A stretch of 64,000 nucleotides of DNA from an uncultured Ignatzschineria sp. GTDB lineage: Bacteria; Pseudomonadota; Gammaproteobacteria; Cardiobacteriales; Wohlfahrtiimonadaceae. How positions within the stretch are numbered: position 1 is the first letter of the stretch; every line of letters begins with the position of its first letter. Location: the NCBI GenBank assembly GCA_945639195.1, contig CALZEE010000004.1, positions 1-64,000 on the forward strand. The letters are read 5' to 3'. The notes below the pieces were generated by a model. The model was not told where the DNA came from, ran no database searches, and saw only the letters and a list, made by a program, of their open reading frames with translations. The translations under genes were made by a program, and so were the position numbers. This document shows, piece after piece, positions 15,710-25,056 of the stretch.

Positions 15710-18430
15710 TTACCCCTCAATAAGTCTAGCTGTATTCAATAAGACCAGCTCTAAATCAGTAGCCGTGATTCGCTCTGCATAATCAAGCTCTTTAAATTTA
15801 ACCTTGCACTCAACAACATCTACAACCTTTTCCCATGAATTTAAACGTGATACTAACAGCTTAAATATCTCATTACCTGCATGTAATTGTTGCTCCTTAG
15901 TTAAAGAGAACATTTGAGGAGCCATGTCATTAAATACAGTCATCTTATCAAGCAGCTGACTACGCGGATAAATTGCCCTATCGGCATTACAAGATCTATA
16001 AATTACAGCATTAGAGCATACCTCTTGTAACTGATGAAAATGTCCGACCTCTTCCATTTCAATAATGACCTCGGTATCTTGCGTAGCTATAAGACTAAGC
16101 TTATCATCTAACGCTACTGGTTTTTTCACAGCAATAAGCGATTGACATCGTGTAATATACGCATATGCCGACTGAATATCACATAACAACATATCTAGCT
16201 TCTTAGCAGCCGTTTCATATTCAGATTCAATATTTCTCAGTTCTGTTTCGGCAAGAAGCCTCTCTTTCTTCTTAGTAAAATCCTGTTGCATTACATCTGC
16301 TATATATTCTTCTTCATCGAGTTTATTAAGCTCTTCTGTAATTCTGTTAATACTTACTTGTAACTTACTACAGGTTTCTGATTGAGAATTGGATTCTAAA
16401 AGAATTTCATTCGTGATAGCTAAAAGCCCCCCTAAAAATGCAGGCCCAGTTATAAAGTGCCTACACCTTAAACAGTTCTGCACCCCCAAATAACCATTAG
16501 GGGTTGGGGCATTAAAGCTACTTGTTTGAATCTGAGGCCCACCATCATCACATCTTGAAGCTGCGTAAGGGCAAATGCCATAATCTCTAAAAACATAGTT
16601 GCCAGCTGGAACATCGTTTGTAAGTGAACGTAATAGCTCATCATTACTCCCTACCAACTGATTTTTTAAATCTTCAATTTTATTTTGTTCAATAGCAGTC
16701 TGCACTGCACTAGCTTCAGATTTTAATGCTAATTTCTCCCCTTCATTTAATCTCTTTCTAATTTCTGCATTTGAAACCTTGCAGTAATAAATCGACATAA
16801 TGATTGAGCTATGGCCGACAATTTTCATAACGATTTCGATGGGCATACCCATTTCAACTACATAAGCAGTAATCAAACTCACTCGCATGCTATGTGGAGT
16901 ATATTTTGATGTATAATTACTCAAGCTTGCCATATTACCATTTGATTCCGCAAGCTTAAGATTAGAAGGCTGGATGTGATATAACGCAGCTGCCAATCTA
17001 GGTGTTAAGGCATTTGCAACTGTCGCTGGCTCAAAATCATTAAATCGACGAAATAGGAAACAATTTACTCCTCTTGCTTTCAGTTGAAGTGCATTCATAT
17101 TGGTCCGCTTGCACTTAGACCATGCACTTGGCTTAGAAATCGGGTTATATTTTTGTTGCCACTTTCTTAATCTAACCAGCCAATAAGCCAAGTCCTCTGG
17201 TATCCAAGGGATTGTATAACCAGCTCCATTATTATTCGTTTTATTCGTTGTCGTATAAATACCTAATTGGTCATCTTGCATTCTTGAGACAAAGGCCTGA
17301 TTCTTCGTGATCCCCGCCCAAAGCGATGGATTTTCAGCCCAAACAATTTTGCCATGAGAATCAATATCAACAATGTATTCATCAGCTTCTCCTGAATCAT
17401 TATAGGCAATTTGGCGACCCCTTAAAGGGACTTTAGTCAATGCATAAGTATGTAACCAATCAACTGGTGACCATAAAAGAGTATGCCCATCACTAATTCG
17501 ATAAATACAATCTGGATCTGTTGGGTCAATTAATTTGCTATCAACTCTTAGCCAATCTGCATCAAACTTCTGCAAATGACTCAAATCTTGAAATGTTTTT
17601 GCATCAAAAGGTATGATCCATTCCTGAACTTTTTTAACAAAATGGTACTGCAAACAAGGCTTTGTAGTTTCAGATCTAGCATTAGCAGAAACAGGCTCCT
17701 GTTGAGTTAGAAGCAATGAACATGGATTTCTAGCATTCGCAATACGAGTAACAATACCTGTATCTTCATCCTCTTCGGTTAAATCGGTATCAATAATATA
17801 ATCAAGAAATTCGTTCACAGACACAACGATTTTACGCTTCATATGCGCAGTAGGTAAAGTCTCTATAATTTCCCTAAATGGCTTAATATCGAACGTTTCC
17901 TGCGTCAAAAATTCATAAGGAGATCTGCTCTGATCAAAGGGAATAATATAGAGTTTTACAAAACGACATAGATGACTTTCCTTCGTTCCACCACCTTTTG
18001 CTTTCAACATAAATCTATTGATAGCATCTGCCCACATTTCATATTCTTTCGGAATAAAACTAGGTTTAAAAGGCTCCTCTTTACCTAAAAAAGCATACCA
18101 GTTTTCCCACTCATTCGGATATGCCGTCTGAGGGTCAAAAGAGATAGCTGCATCATTACTATCTGTCGCAAACTTCTTATACTCTTTTGCGTTTTTGAGA
18201 TTCAATGGTGCTATAAGCTTTTTCAAATCCTGATACTTCATAAAATCTGGAATATCAAAAAAGTCTCTATAACTAACCCAATCCTCGTAAATTCTTTCTG
18301 GGTGTGCAGGAAGCCCATGACGTCTATAATACTTTTTATATAAAGCTGAGTTAGTTAACCCCAACTTCTTACATTCTGCTTTAAGATCAGTATAATTAAA
18401 TTCTTTCTTAACTACTTCTGCATTGTCCAT
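15710..18430 (-). CDS. gmtZ: Large tyrosine recombinase, GmtZ-like
   Basis: The 906-aa product is far longer than a phage integrase. The catalytic domain lies around residues 330-570: box I Arg in P-L-R-G-R-Q, the H-x-x-R box in T-P-H-S-M-R-V-S, then V-G-H-S-S and the nucleophile region I-Y-Y-C-K-V. A Cys-rich segment follows (C-P-Y-A-A-S-R-C and N-C-L-R-C-R-H) around 620-665 and could bind zinc. A coiled coil lies near 690-760 (E-E-L-N-K-L-D-E-E-E). Size and position after a smaller recombinase match GmtZ (compare Tn554 TnpB). Its start overlaps the end of gmtY by 19 bp. Confidence 0.78.
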   Translation of the reverse strand: MDNAEVVKKEFNYTDLKAECKKLGLTNSALYKKYYRRHGLPAHPERIYEDWVSYRDFFDIPDFMKYQDLKKLIAPLNLKNAKEYKKFATDSNDAAISFDPQTAYPNEWENWYAFLGKEEPFKPSFIPKEYEMWADAINRFMLKAKGGGTKESHLCRFVKLYIIPFDQSRSPYEFLTQETFDIKPFREIIETLPTAHMKRKIVVSVNEFLDYIIDTDLTEEDEDTGIVTRIANARNPCSLLLTQQEPVSANARSETTKPCLQYHFVKKVQEWIIPFDAKTFQDLSHLQKFDADWLRVDSKLIDPTDPDCIYRISDGHTLLWSPVDWLHTYALTKVPLRGRQIAYNDSGEADEYIVDIDSHGKIVWAENPSLWAGITKNQAFVSRMQDDQLGIYTTTNKTNNNGAGYTIPWIPEDLAYWLVRLRKWQQKYNPISKPSAWSKCKRTNMNALQLKARGVNCFLFRRFNDFEPATVANALTPRLAAALYHIQPSNLKLAESNGNMASLSNYTSKYTPHSMRVSLITAYVVEMGMPIEIVMKIVGHSSIIMSIYYCKVSNAEIRKRLNEGEKLALKSEASAVQTAIEQNKIEDLKNQLVGSNDELLRSLTNDVPAGNYVFRDYGICPYAASRCDDGGPQIQTSSFNAPTPNGYLGVQNCLRCRHFITGPAFLGGLLAITNEILLESNSQSETCSKLQVSINRITEELNKLDEEEYIADVMQQDFTKKKERLLAETELRNIESEYETAAKKLDMLLCDIQSAYAYITRCQSLIAVKKPVALDDKLSLIATQDTEVIIEMEEVGHFHQLQEVCSNAVIYRSCNADRAIYPRSQLLDKMTVFNDMAPQMFSLTKEQQLHAGNEIFKLLVSRLNSWEKVVDVVECKVKFKELDYAERITATDLELVLLNTARLIEG

Positions 18431-19749
18431 TCTATACCTTTCAAAGCTTCCGTTACTTCTTCCAAAGTCGGCTTAATATATACTAAACATGAGTGGGGGC
18501 TTTTATGATGCATTGCCTTCTGTATTGCAATTTGATCTAGTCCAGCTTGTCTTGCTCTAAAACCATAAGCATGTCTATGTCCATGTTCCGTAGTTCCATA
18601 CTCTTTCTTCACCACGAGTCCTATTTTCTCTATGGCCCTACGATGCAATCTCTGAAAATTTTTCAAAGTTTCAGGCATACCTTTAGAGTTAGTAAACGCA
18701 AAAGGATGGTTTTCACCACGAGCTGGCTCCACTCTCTGATATTTTAAATAATTCACCCATACCAACAAAAACTCTTCTGCTTTATGGGGAGGGTTAAAAA
18801 CAACCTCAAAATAACCTGACTTAGAGGTCAACAATGGATTTTTCCAACCAGCATATAACCTTTCAGATCCTAAATAAGTATTTCTCGGCTTATATGATGT
18901 TGTTGCTAAAAGATATTCTCTTCGATTTTTAAAACCGACATCAGGTGCCTCTCCTAAGGATGGATGATAGACTCTCACCAAAGCTTCTTTAGGATAATTG
19001 GGATTAAGGGTAATATCAGAAACATAAATGTGAAATACCTCACTTTTACGTAATCCACCATAGTTTAGGAGCATCGCGATAGCTTGAGATTTGTAATCGG
19101 GGGTACCATCTCTTTTTAAAAACCCCAAATACAATAACCGCTCAAGATGCTGCTCAGGAAAACGAACTGCATATTCTGTTGAGAATACGTTCTCATTGAA
19201 ACTTTCAACCAAACGGACTCTTTTATGCTGTTCAATCTGCTCGCTATGATTTGTTAAATGATTCAAAAATACATTTGACTGCTTATGATAATAAGCACAC
19301 CAATTCAACCGCTCTTCATAACTTGTAGCTTTTCTAAAAGGATTCACTCTTACTGCTGAATAGTCATCTTGAAGCACAAGATAGTCAGTGTAATGGGTAA
19401 TATGAAACAATAGATTATTAGCATCTCGAAGAGATCTAGGTCTCCAATAAAGCCCCAAGGGATCTGTAAAAGTTTCAGGATCTATTGACCCTACCACTAA
19501 GGTTTCAGTGAATGATTTTAAAGCATCTGTAGCCTTTTTTATTTCAGGAACTGCATCTAAGTATTTTAGGAGTAAACTTAAAGCAAAACATGATCTCTCT
19601 TTCCAAGAATCACTCTTATAATTAAACCAAGCTAAATAACGCAAATGAGAAATGATCAAACCTTTTTCAGTAAGTAGCGCAGGCAAAGAGTAAGTTAAAT
19701 TACTTGAGCAGTTTTTATAATTGGTGTATATTTTTTTAACAAATGGCAT
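18412..19749 (-). CDS. gmtY: Tyrosine recombinase, GmtY-like
   Basis: The 445-aa product has the complete tyrosine-recombinase set: Arg in N-Y-G-G-L-R-K-S-E-V, H-x-x-R-type box in G-H-R-H-A-Y-G-F-R-A-R, His in M-H-H-K-S-P-H-S and nucleophile Tyr in L-V-Y-I-K-P near the C-terminus. The N-terminal 180 residues form the helical core-binding region. It is the first gene of the operon, starting 109 bp inside the island's right end, as expected for a recombinase acting on that end. With the next two genes it makes the trio typical of gamma-mobile-trio elements (Tn554 TnpA is the analogue). The enzyme class is certain; the GmtY name is moderately so. Confidence 0.8.
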   Translation of the reverse strand: MPFVKKIYTNYKNCSSNLTYSLPALLTEKGLIISHLRYLAWFNYKSDSWKERSCFALSLLLKYLDAVPEIKKATDALKSFTETLVVGSIDPETFTDPLGLYWRPRSLRDANNLLFHITHYTDYLVLQDDYSAVRVNPFRKATSYEERLNWCAYYHKQSNVFLNHLTNHSEQIEQHKRVRLVESFNENVFSTEYAVRFPEQHLERLLYLGFLKRDGTPDYKSQAIAMLLNYGGLRKSEVFHIYVSDITLNPNYPKEALVRVYHPSLGEAPDVGFKNRREYLLATTSYKPRNTYLGSERLYAGWKNPLLTSKSGYFEVVFNPPHKAEEFLLVWVNYLKYQRVEPARGENHPFAFTNSKGMPETLKNFQRLHRRAIEKIGLVVKKEYGTTEHGHRHAYGFRARQAGLDQIAIQKAMHHKSPHSCLVYIKPTLEEVTEALKGIEWTMQK

Positions 19750-19780
19750 ATAACATTTAGTACATAGTATGTGGTCATTA

Positions 19781-19814
19781 CAAGAGACTATCTTACTTTT
19801 AAGGATGGTGTCAA
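19781..19814 (-). promoter_or_regulatory. Candidate promoter of the recombinase-greB-cas operon
   Basis: On the minus strand a perfect -35 TTGACA (19809-19814) is followed by AT-rich DNA with only weak -10 candidates (TAGTCT-like at 18 bp). It lies between the island end and the gmtY start, facing inward, and is the only likely promoter position for the operon. The -10 is poor, so the call is tentative. Confidence 0.3.
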
Positions 19815-19857
19815 TAAAGAGTCATTCATAATAGTATACTTATTAGTGGGGTTATAA

Positions 19858-20220
19858 TACCAATTCAACAAGCAAAAACTGCGTGAAATTGATCGCCGTG
19901 TGCGCCATTTACGAAAGCGCCTCGAAGTATTACGCCCTGTTCCTTACGCGCCTGAGCAAGAAGGGAAAATCTATTTTGGCGCATGGGTAACCTTAATTGA
20001 CGATGAAGATAAAACAATCTTTTTCCGCATTGTGGGCGCCGATGAATTAGCACACCATAAAGATTACTCATCTATCAATTCTCCTATTGCCAAAGTCTGT
20101 TTAGGAAAAGAGATTGATGATGAGATTGTGGTTAAAACTGAATTGATGCAAAAAAAGTGGTATGTAGAAAATATCTTTTATGGCTCTCCAGAAGCCATCG
20201 CAGATAAGATCTCTTCATAA
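19858..20220 (+). pseudogene. greB: Host greB, 3' part cut off by the island
   Basis: An open frame of 120 codons plus stop that begins inside the GreB coiled coil ([14 protein letters not shown]) and continues through the whole C-terminal domain (E-Q-E-G-K-I-Y-F-G-A-W-V, F-R-I-V-G, N-S-P-I-A-K-V). The preceding in-frame codon is TAA at 19855-19857, belonging to the island. The N-terminal catalytic tip G-D-R-S-E-N-A-D is missing. A GTG at 19900 could start a shorter product, but it would lack the coiled coil and is unlikely to function. The break falls immediately after the most conserved stretch of the gene, a sensible attachment target. Confidence 0.9.
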
Positions 20221-20292
20221 TCCATACATCTGACATCTTAACCATGCATCGCATGATGCAAACGCTCTTGAAAAACAATAGCGCACCAAAAT

Positions 20293-20328
20293 AAAAAAGA
20301 GTATGGTTTATTCCATACTCTTTTTTTG
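20293..20328. terminator. Bidirectional intrinsic terminator between greB and trmB
   Basis: A perfect stem AAAGAGTATGG / CCATACTCTTT with a 6-nt loop has A and T runs on the two sides, so it can stop transcription from both convergent genes. Confidence 0.9.
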
Positions 20329-20391
20329 CATGCATTTTCGAATATTTCGTCGATGCTTTATGCATATAAGAATCTTTTTTCGATCTTTAGG

Positions 20392-21090
20392 TTATTTTTT
20401 CAAGAAAACAAGATCCCAAACACCATGCCCTAATCGAATACCGCGCGCTTCAAATTTTGTCGGCATACGATGGGTTGGCGTCTCAACAAATCCCGCTACA
20501 CTATTTTCATAATCTGGTGCTGCCTGCATAACTTCCATCATATGCTCTGCATAAGGTTCCCAGTCAGTCGCAAGACAGAGTCTTCCACCCTTTTGTAATT
20601 TCGTTGCGATTAAAGCCACAAATTCGGGTTGAATAATACGGCGTTTATTATGCTTCTTTTTGTGCCAAGGATCCGGGAAGAATACCTGCACACATTCAAG
20701 ACTCCCATCAGGAATACAATTTTTTAAAATATGTACCGCATCATAGTCAATCGCACGAATATTGGTGAGTGCTCGCTCTTCAACATCTAACAGCAAACGA
20801 CCAACCCCAGGGCGATGAACTTCTAAACCCAGGAAATCTCGCTCAGAATCACTCTCAGCCATATTAGAGAAAGACATGCCATCCCCAAAACCGATTTCTA
20901 GTGTGCGAGGTGCGCCACTTCTTCCAAAGAGTTGATCTAAATCCCACATCTCATCTACGGCATCATGCGTAATAAGATAAGGACTCTCGGCTAAAATGCG
21001 CTCTTGCCCTTTCGTTAAACGCCCCTCTCTCTTTACAAAAGAGCGAATGGCACGAAGCGGTCTATTACTACTGTTTTCTGTATTTTCCAT
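20392..21090 (-). CDS. trmB: tRNA (guanine-N7-)-methyltransferase
   Basis: The 232-aa product has the TrmB SAM motif L-E-I-G-F-G-D-G and the family signature [14 protein letters not shown]. It methylates G46 in the variable loop of tRNAs using S-adenosylmethionine. The start is put at ATG 21090; an adjacent TTG at 21093 is the alternative. Either way it overlaps the 3' end of ispG by more than 20 bp, so the two are probably co-transcribed. Length is normal. Confidence 0.95.
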   Translation of the reverse strand: MENTENSSNRPLRAIRSFVKREGRLTKGQERILAESPYLITHDAVDEMWDLDQLFGRSGAPRTLEIGFGDGMSFSNMAESDSERDFLGLEVHRPGVGRLLLDVEERALTNIRAIDYDAVHILKNCIPDGSLECVQVFFPDPWHKKKHNKRRIIQPEFVALIATKLQKGGRLCLATDWEPYAEHMMEVMQAAPDYENSVAGFVETPTHRMPTKFEARGIRLGHGVWDLVFLKK

Positions 21091-22291
21091 CAATATATTC
21101 GTCTATAATCTGTTTAAATTCATTCGCGATATTCTCGCCCTTTAAAGTCACTGAACGCGCGCCATCTACATAGACAGGTGCAACAGGCTTTTCGCCATTT
21201 CCCGGCAAGCTAATGCCGATATTAGCCATTTTCGATTCCCCAGGTCCATTGACGATACATCCCATAACCGCAACAACCATCTTCTCAACACCTTCATACT
21301 GATTTTTCCAAGTCGGCATATTATTATCAATATATGCTTGAATATCTTGTGCTAAATATTGGAAATCATCGCTACTTGTACGCCCACAACCAGGGCATGC
21401 AACAACTTTAGGTGTAAATGCTCGAATTTGAAGACTCTGAAGAATCTCTCTACCCACCAATACTTCTTCTGTTCGTGATGCATTGGGTTCTGGCGTTAAA
21501 GAAATTCGAATGGTATCACCAATGCCTTGCTGCAACAGAACAGCTAATGCTGCGGTAGATGCCACTGTCCCTTTCATTCCCATTCCTGCTTCTGTTAAGC
21601 CTAAATGTAATGGAAGATTAATTTTACCGGCAATATCTTGATAAACCTTGATCAACTGTTGGCTCTGGCTGACTTTTACCGAAAGAATGATATCTTCATC
21701 TGTCATCCCGATATCTTTGGCAAAGGCAACACTCTCGAGCGCTGAGACAATCATTGCCTCACACATGAGCTCATCATTAGAAAGCGGAACCGCTTTTTTA
21801 AGATTATCATCCAACAATCGTTTTAAGACCTCTGGATCAAGACTTCCCCAGTTGACACCAATTCGTACAGGCTTTTGATACTTCAACGCCTCTTCAACAA
21901 TCGATGAAAACTGCTCATCTTTTCGTGCGCCACGGCCAACATTGCCGGGATTGATCCGTAATTTTGCAAGCGCTTTTGCGCAAGCAGGTTCGGCTTGAAG
22001 CAAACGATGTCCATTAAAGTGAAAATCTCCAACGACAGGTGTTGTATAACCTAGCGTATCGAGCTTTTCCACAATAAAAGGAACCGCTTTCGCAGCAAGC
22101 TCGGTATTAACCGTCACACGAACAATCTCAGAGCCTGCATCTGCAAGCTCTATGATTTGAGAGACCGTAGCATCCACATCTTCAGTGTTAGTATTCGTCA
22201 TTGATTGCACGCGGATCGGATAATCTGAACCAATCCCAATATTACCAACCATAACCTGACTTGTGGGGCGTCTTTTAATGGCAAAAACCAT
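21068..22291 (-). CDS. ispG: 4-hydroxy-3-methylbut-2-en-1-yl diphosphate synthase (flavodoxin)
   Basis: The protein (407 aa from this start) catalyses the next-to-last step of the MEP isoprenoid pathway. The N-terminal TIM barrel has [12 protein letters not shown]; the C-terminal domain binds a [4Fe-4S] cluster through C-P-G-C-G-R-T and [12 protein letters not shown] 22291 is preferred because AAGGA lies 7 nt upstream and the protein then begins like its relatives. The frame is open to 22393. It leads the trmB unit. Confidence 0.96.
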   Translation of the reverse strand: MVFAIKRRPTSQVMVGNIGIGSDYPIRVQSMTNTNTEDVDATVSQIIELADAGSEIVRVTVNTELAAKAVPFIVEKLDTLGYTTPVVGDFHFNGHRLLQAEPACAKALAKLRINPGNVGRGARKDEQFSSIVEEALKYQKPVRIGVNWGSLDPEVLKRLLDDNLKKAVPLSNDELMCEAMIVSALESVAFAKDIGMTDEDIILSVKVSQSQQLIKVYQDIAGKINLPLHLGLTEAGMGMKGTVASTAALAVLLQQGIGDTIRISLTPEPNASRTEEVLVGREILQSLQIRAFTPKVVACPGCGRTSSDDFQYLAQDIQAYIDNNMPTWKNQYEGVEKMVVAVMGCIVNGPGESKMANIGISLPGNGEKPVAPVYVDGARSVTLKGENIANEFKQIIDEYIDGKYRKQ

Positions 22292-22545
22292 GAAGAAATC
22301 CTTTAAGGTGTTAGAAACATATAAGGGGCTATTATCGCTAAAATCCCCCCATTGCACAAGGGTACGTTCTGCCTGATTCTTTGGTATAATCAAAAGGATT
22401 ATTTACAATTCCTATATTGCCCTGACAATCTTACGATAAAGCGGCAATCATAGCCCTAAAATGATTGCATGATACTCGTGAATAACTCGATTATCGGCAA
22501 TGCCACACACTCACTTTTCTCTCACTTCGATTCATAAAGGTTGTT

Positions 22546-22983
22546 ATGTCCTATCTTGTCTACAAAGCATTACATATTATCTTCATGGTTACTTGGTTTG
22601 CAGGTCTTTTCTATCTCCCTCGCATCTTTGTCTATCACGCATCAAACAAGAGCCGAGATACGAATGCAACATTTAAAATCATGGAACGAAAACTCATGAT
22701 TATGACCAATATCGGGGGAGCAATGACTGTGCTCTTCGGGCTTATTCTGATTATAAAAAATCCTGCTCTCATGAAGATGGGTTGGTTTCACTTCAAATTA
22801 ACGCTCGTATTTTTACTGATTATTTATCACTACTTCTGCCATCATTATGTTCAAGTCTTTAAAAATGACAAAAATACGCATAGTCATAAGTTCTATCGTT
22901 ACTTTAATGAGATTCCAAGCCTTATCTTGGTGCTTGTTGTTTTCTTGGTTATTTTAAAAGCGATTCCCTTTGTTCATTTTTAA
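22546..22983 (+). CDS. hemJ: Protoporphyrinogen oxidase HemJ
   Basis: A 145-aa integral membrane protein with four hydrophobic segments. The N-terminal H-I-I-F-M-V-T-W-F-A-G-L-F-Y-L-P-R and the conserved His/Lys positions match HemJ (UPF0093), which oxidises protoporphyrinogen IX to protoporphyrin IX in bacteria without HemG/HemY. AAAGG lies 7 nt before the ATG. It is a single gene followed by a terminator. Confidence 0.88.
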   Translation: MSYLVYKALHIIFMVTWFAGLFYLPRIFVYHASNKSRDTNATFKIMERKLMIMTNIGGAMTVLFGLILIIKNPALMKMGWFHFKLTLVFLLIIYHYFCHHYVQVFKNDKNTHSHKFYRYFNEIPSLILVLVVFLVILKAIPFVHF

Positions 22984-23017
22984 CCATTTGATCCGCATTT
23001 AAACTTCAAAGTGATCA

Positions 23018-23056
23018 CAAAAAAGCGATCTTCCCTTCGGGCAAGATCGCTTTTTA
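23018..23056. terminator. Intrinsic terminator after hemJ
   Basis: The stem AAAAAGCGATCTT / AAGATCGCTTTTT encloses a CCC-TTC-GGG cap. A and T runs on the two sides allow function in both directions; the convergent bcp gene ends 90 bp further on. Confidence 0.9.
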
Positions 23057-23144
23057 TCGTTGTAAATAATAAAATACTTAACAGTCATCTCATGATCTGA
23101 TCACTCATGACTTTAAAGGCAATTTCCGTGATCAGATGCTAGTC

Positions 23145-23603
23145 CTATAATGCTTTGACAGCTTCTAATACCTCTTCGGCATGCCCTGGGACTTTCACTT
23201 TGCGCCATTCTTGTACAATTTCACCTTTTTTATTTAAGATAAAAGTACTGCGCTCAATCCCAAAACCAATCTTACCAAACATATTCTTTTCTTTAATAAC
23301 ATCCACTGCTTTACAAAGCGTCTCATCAGGATCTGATAGCAATGGAAAATGTAGACCAAACTTCTCAACAAACTTGATATGTGAGTTTTTACTGTCGCGA
23401 GATGCACCAATCACGGCACAGTTCAGCGCTTTAAACTGATCGAGTCGCTCATTAAAATCATGCACTTCAACACTACATCCCGGTGTATTATCTTTCGGAT
23501 AGAAGAAAAGCACGATATGTTCCGCATCAACTTCTGACAATGCAAGCGGTGTATCTTGTGTTTCATATTGGTGATTAAAAATTGTTTCTAATAACTGTGC
23601 CAT
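23145..23603 (-). CDS. bcp: Thiol peroxidase of the Bcp/PrxQ type
   Basis: The 152-aa product has the thioredoxin fold and the peroxidatic Cys43 in F-Y-P-K-D-N-T-P-G-C-S. It reduces hydrogen peroxide and organic peroxides with thioredoxin-type reductants. The resolving Cys usually five residues later (CxxxxC) is absent; position 48 is His, so it probably works as a one-Cys enzyme or uses another partner. It is a single gene in its own unit. Confidence 0.93.
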   Translation of the reverse strand: MAQLLETIFNHQYETQDTPLALSEVDAEHIVLFFYPKDNTPGCSVEVHDFNERLDQFKALNCAVIGASRDSKNSHIKFVEKFGLHFPLLSDPDETLCKAVDVIKEKNMFGKIGFGIERSTFILNKKGEIVQEWRKVKVPGHAEEVLEAVKAL

Positions 23604-23843
23604 TTATTCACTCCATCTCATATATTTAAGGTTTACGATTGCTTAATGCCGCTCAGCAGAACGCTGCTTAGTAACGCAAATTTAAGCCATCATACGAATT
23701 TTTATTCTTAAAAAGTGATTAGATTGTTGAAACTTACTGATAAGCGTAGATTACCAGCCTCATTGCTGAGTCTCGCTATTCCAAGATTAACATTAAAATC
23801 ATCCCTATAAATATAGCACGGAAACCTCCCAAGGAAACTGCAG

Positions 23844-25001
23844 ATGTTAGAAGCATGGCTAGCCCTCTATTACTCTCCGCTGATTGGCGCAAGAAGATTT
23901 AAAAAACTTATTGACCACTTTGGGTCAGCAGAAAATGCGATTGAAGCGGATAATCATGCATGGAAAGCGATAGGAATGTCTGCAGCCATCATCAAAGGCC
24001 GTTCACTATCGTTACAAGAAAAAATCGATCGCGCATTGCAATGGCGAGAAATCTCGGGAAATAGTATTCTTTTATTGAATGATAAAGCGTACCCTCCTCT
24101 CTTAAAAGAGATCTATGATCCCCCTATGGTGCTGTTTGTACGAGGCAGTTTAGATATTTTGAGTGCACCCCAACTTGCTATCGTGGGCGCGCGAAAACCC
24201 ACAAAAGAGGGACTTTACAATAGCCAGTTATTTGCCACTGAATTGAGTATTGCCGGACTGGTTGTCACAAGCGGTCTCGCCTTAGGGATTGATCATGCTG
24301 CTCACTGCGCGAGTGTTAAAGCCCAAAAACCCACTATCGCCATTCTGGGAACCGGGCTCAATGAAATTTACCCCAAAAGTCACATTCCCTTAAGTGAAGA
24401 GATTATCGCTTATGGTGGTGCCTTAGTCAGCGAATATCCCCTTCATATGCCCCCAAAACCGCACAATTTTCCCCGAAGAAACCGTATTATTGCAGGCCTT
24501 GCTCTCGGAACCCTTGTTGTAGAAGCCAATCTTCGTTCAGGCTCTCTCATTACTGCAAGAATTAGTATGGAAGAAAACCGGGAGGTATTTACCATTCCCG
24601 GCTCTATTCACGACCCGCAATCCCGAGGATGCCATCAACTGATTCGGGAAGGCGCAACCTTAGTTGAATCAACATTGGATATTCGCGCCGCATTATCTGG
24701 TTGGATCGATCCACATAACGAGCCACCTCAAACAGATCTTTTTATTGCCAATGAACCCTTGAATAATCCTCCGCCAAAACCGCGTATTAAAAAAGCAGCG
24801 CCCAGCCTTAAGGCATTGATGATTGCCGAAGATCACCCTCAAAAGAAGCTCTATGAGATCCTTAAAGAGCCGAAATCAATCAACCAACTTGTGGAAATTC
24901 TCGGACTATCAGCATCAGAGATCACAACCGATCTTATGATGCTAGAATTAGAAGATCTGATTACTGCAGAAGTCGGATTTTACCAACAAAAAAATCATTA
25001 A
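23844..25001 (+). CDS. dprA: DNA-processing protein DprA
   Basis: The 385-aa product has the DprA Rossmann core: L-A-I-V-G-A-R-K-P-T, S-G-L-A-L-G-I-D-H-A-A-H, I-L-G-T-G-L-N-E-I-Y-P, R-N-R-I-I-A-G-L and S-G-S-L-I-T-A. A helical N-terminal domain precedes it and a winged-helix domain follows (about 310-385). DprA protects incoming single-stranded DNA and loads RecA during natural transformation. AAGGAA lies 7 nt before the start. With comEC at the right edge it suggests a competent lineage. Confidence 0.95.
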   Translation: MLEAWLALYYSPLIGARRFKKLIDHFGSAENAIEADNHAWKAIGMSAAIIKGRSLSLQEKIDRALQWREISGNSILLLNDKAYPPLLKEIYDPPMVLFVRGSLDILSAPQLAIVGARKPTKEGLYNSQLFATELSIAGLVVTSGLALGIDHAAHCASVKAQKPTIAILGTGLNEIYPKSHIPLSEEIIAYGGALVSEYPLHMPPKPHNFPRRNRIIAGLALGTLVVEANLRSGSLITARISMEENREVFTIPGSIHDPQSRGCHQLIREGATLVESTLDIRAALSGWIDPHNEPPQTDLFIANEPLNNPPPKPRIKKAAPSLKALMIAEDHPQKKLYEILKEPKSINQLVEILGLSASEITTDLMMLELEDLITAEVGFYQQKNH

Positions 25002-25056
25002 CCCATAATGCGCCTTCTAAAAAATCTTCGTATTACGAAATCTTCGTGTTACGCGA

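Larger units (their letters stand above)
1..19857. mobile_element. Genomic island inserted in greB (gamma-mobile-trio-like), left end outside the window
   Basis: The right boundary is placed at 19857/19858. From 19858 on, the plus strand reads as the 3' part of host greB ([13 protein letters not shown] onward), while the three bases before it are an in-frame TAA. The 5' part of host greB is not found on the plus strand anywhere to the left, so the left end lies beyond position 1 or was lost by rearrangement around the IS at 1-306. Contents are the recombinase trio, greB copy, cas genes, array, unknown zinc-ribbon gene and defence operon. The DNA is visibly more AT-rich than the flanking core. 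That the defence operon and the recombinase/cas operon belong to one element is inference. Confidence 0.7.

Noticed and set aside
19900..20220. Independent short GreB-like gene starting at GTG 19900
   Set aside because: Homology extends upstream of 19900 in frame to 19858, so it is the remnant of a cut gene rather than a separate gene.
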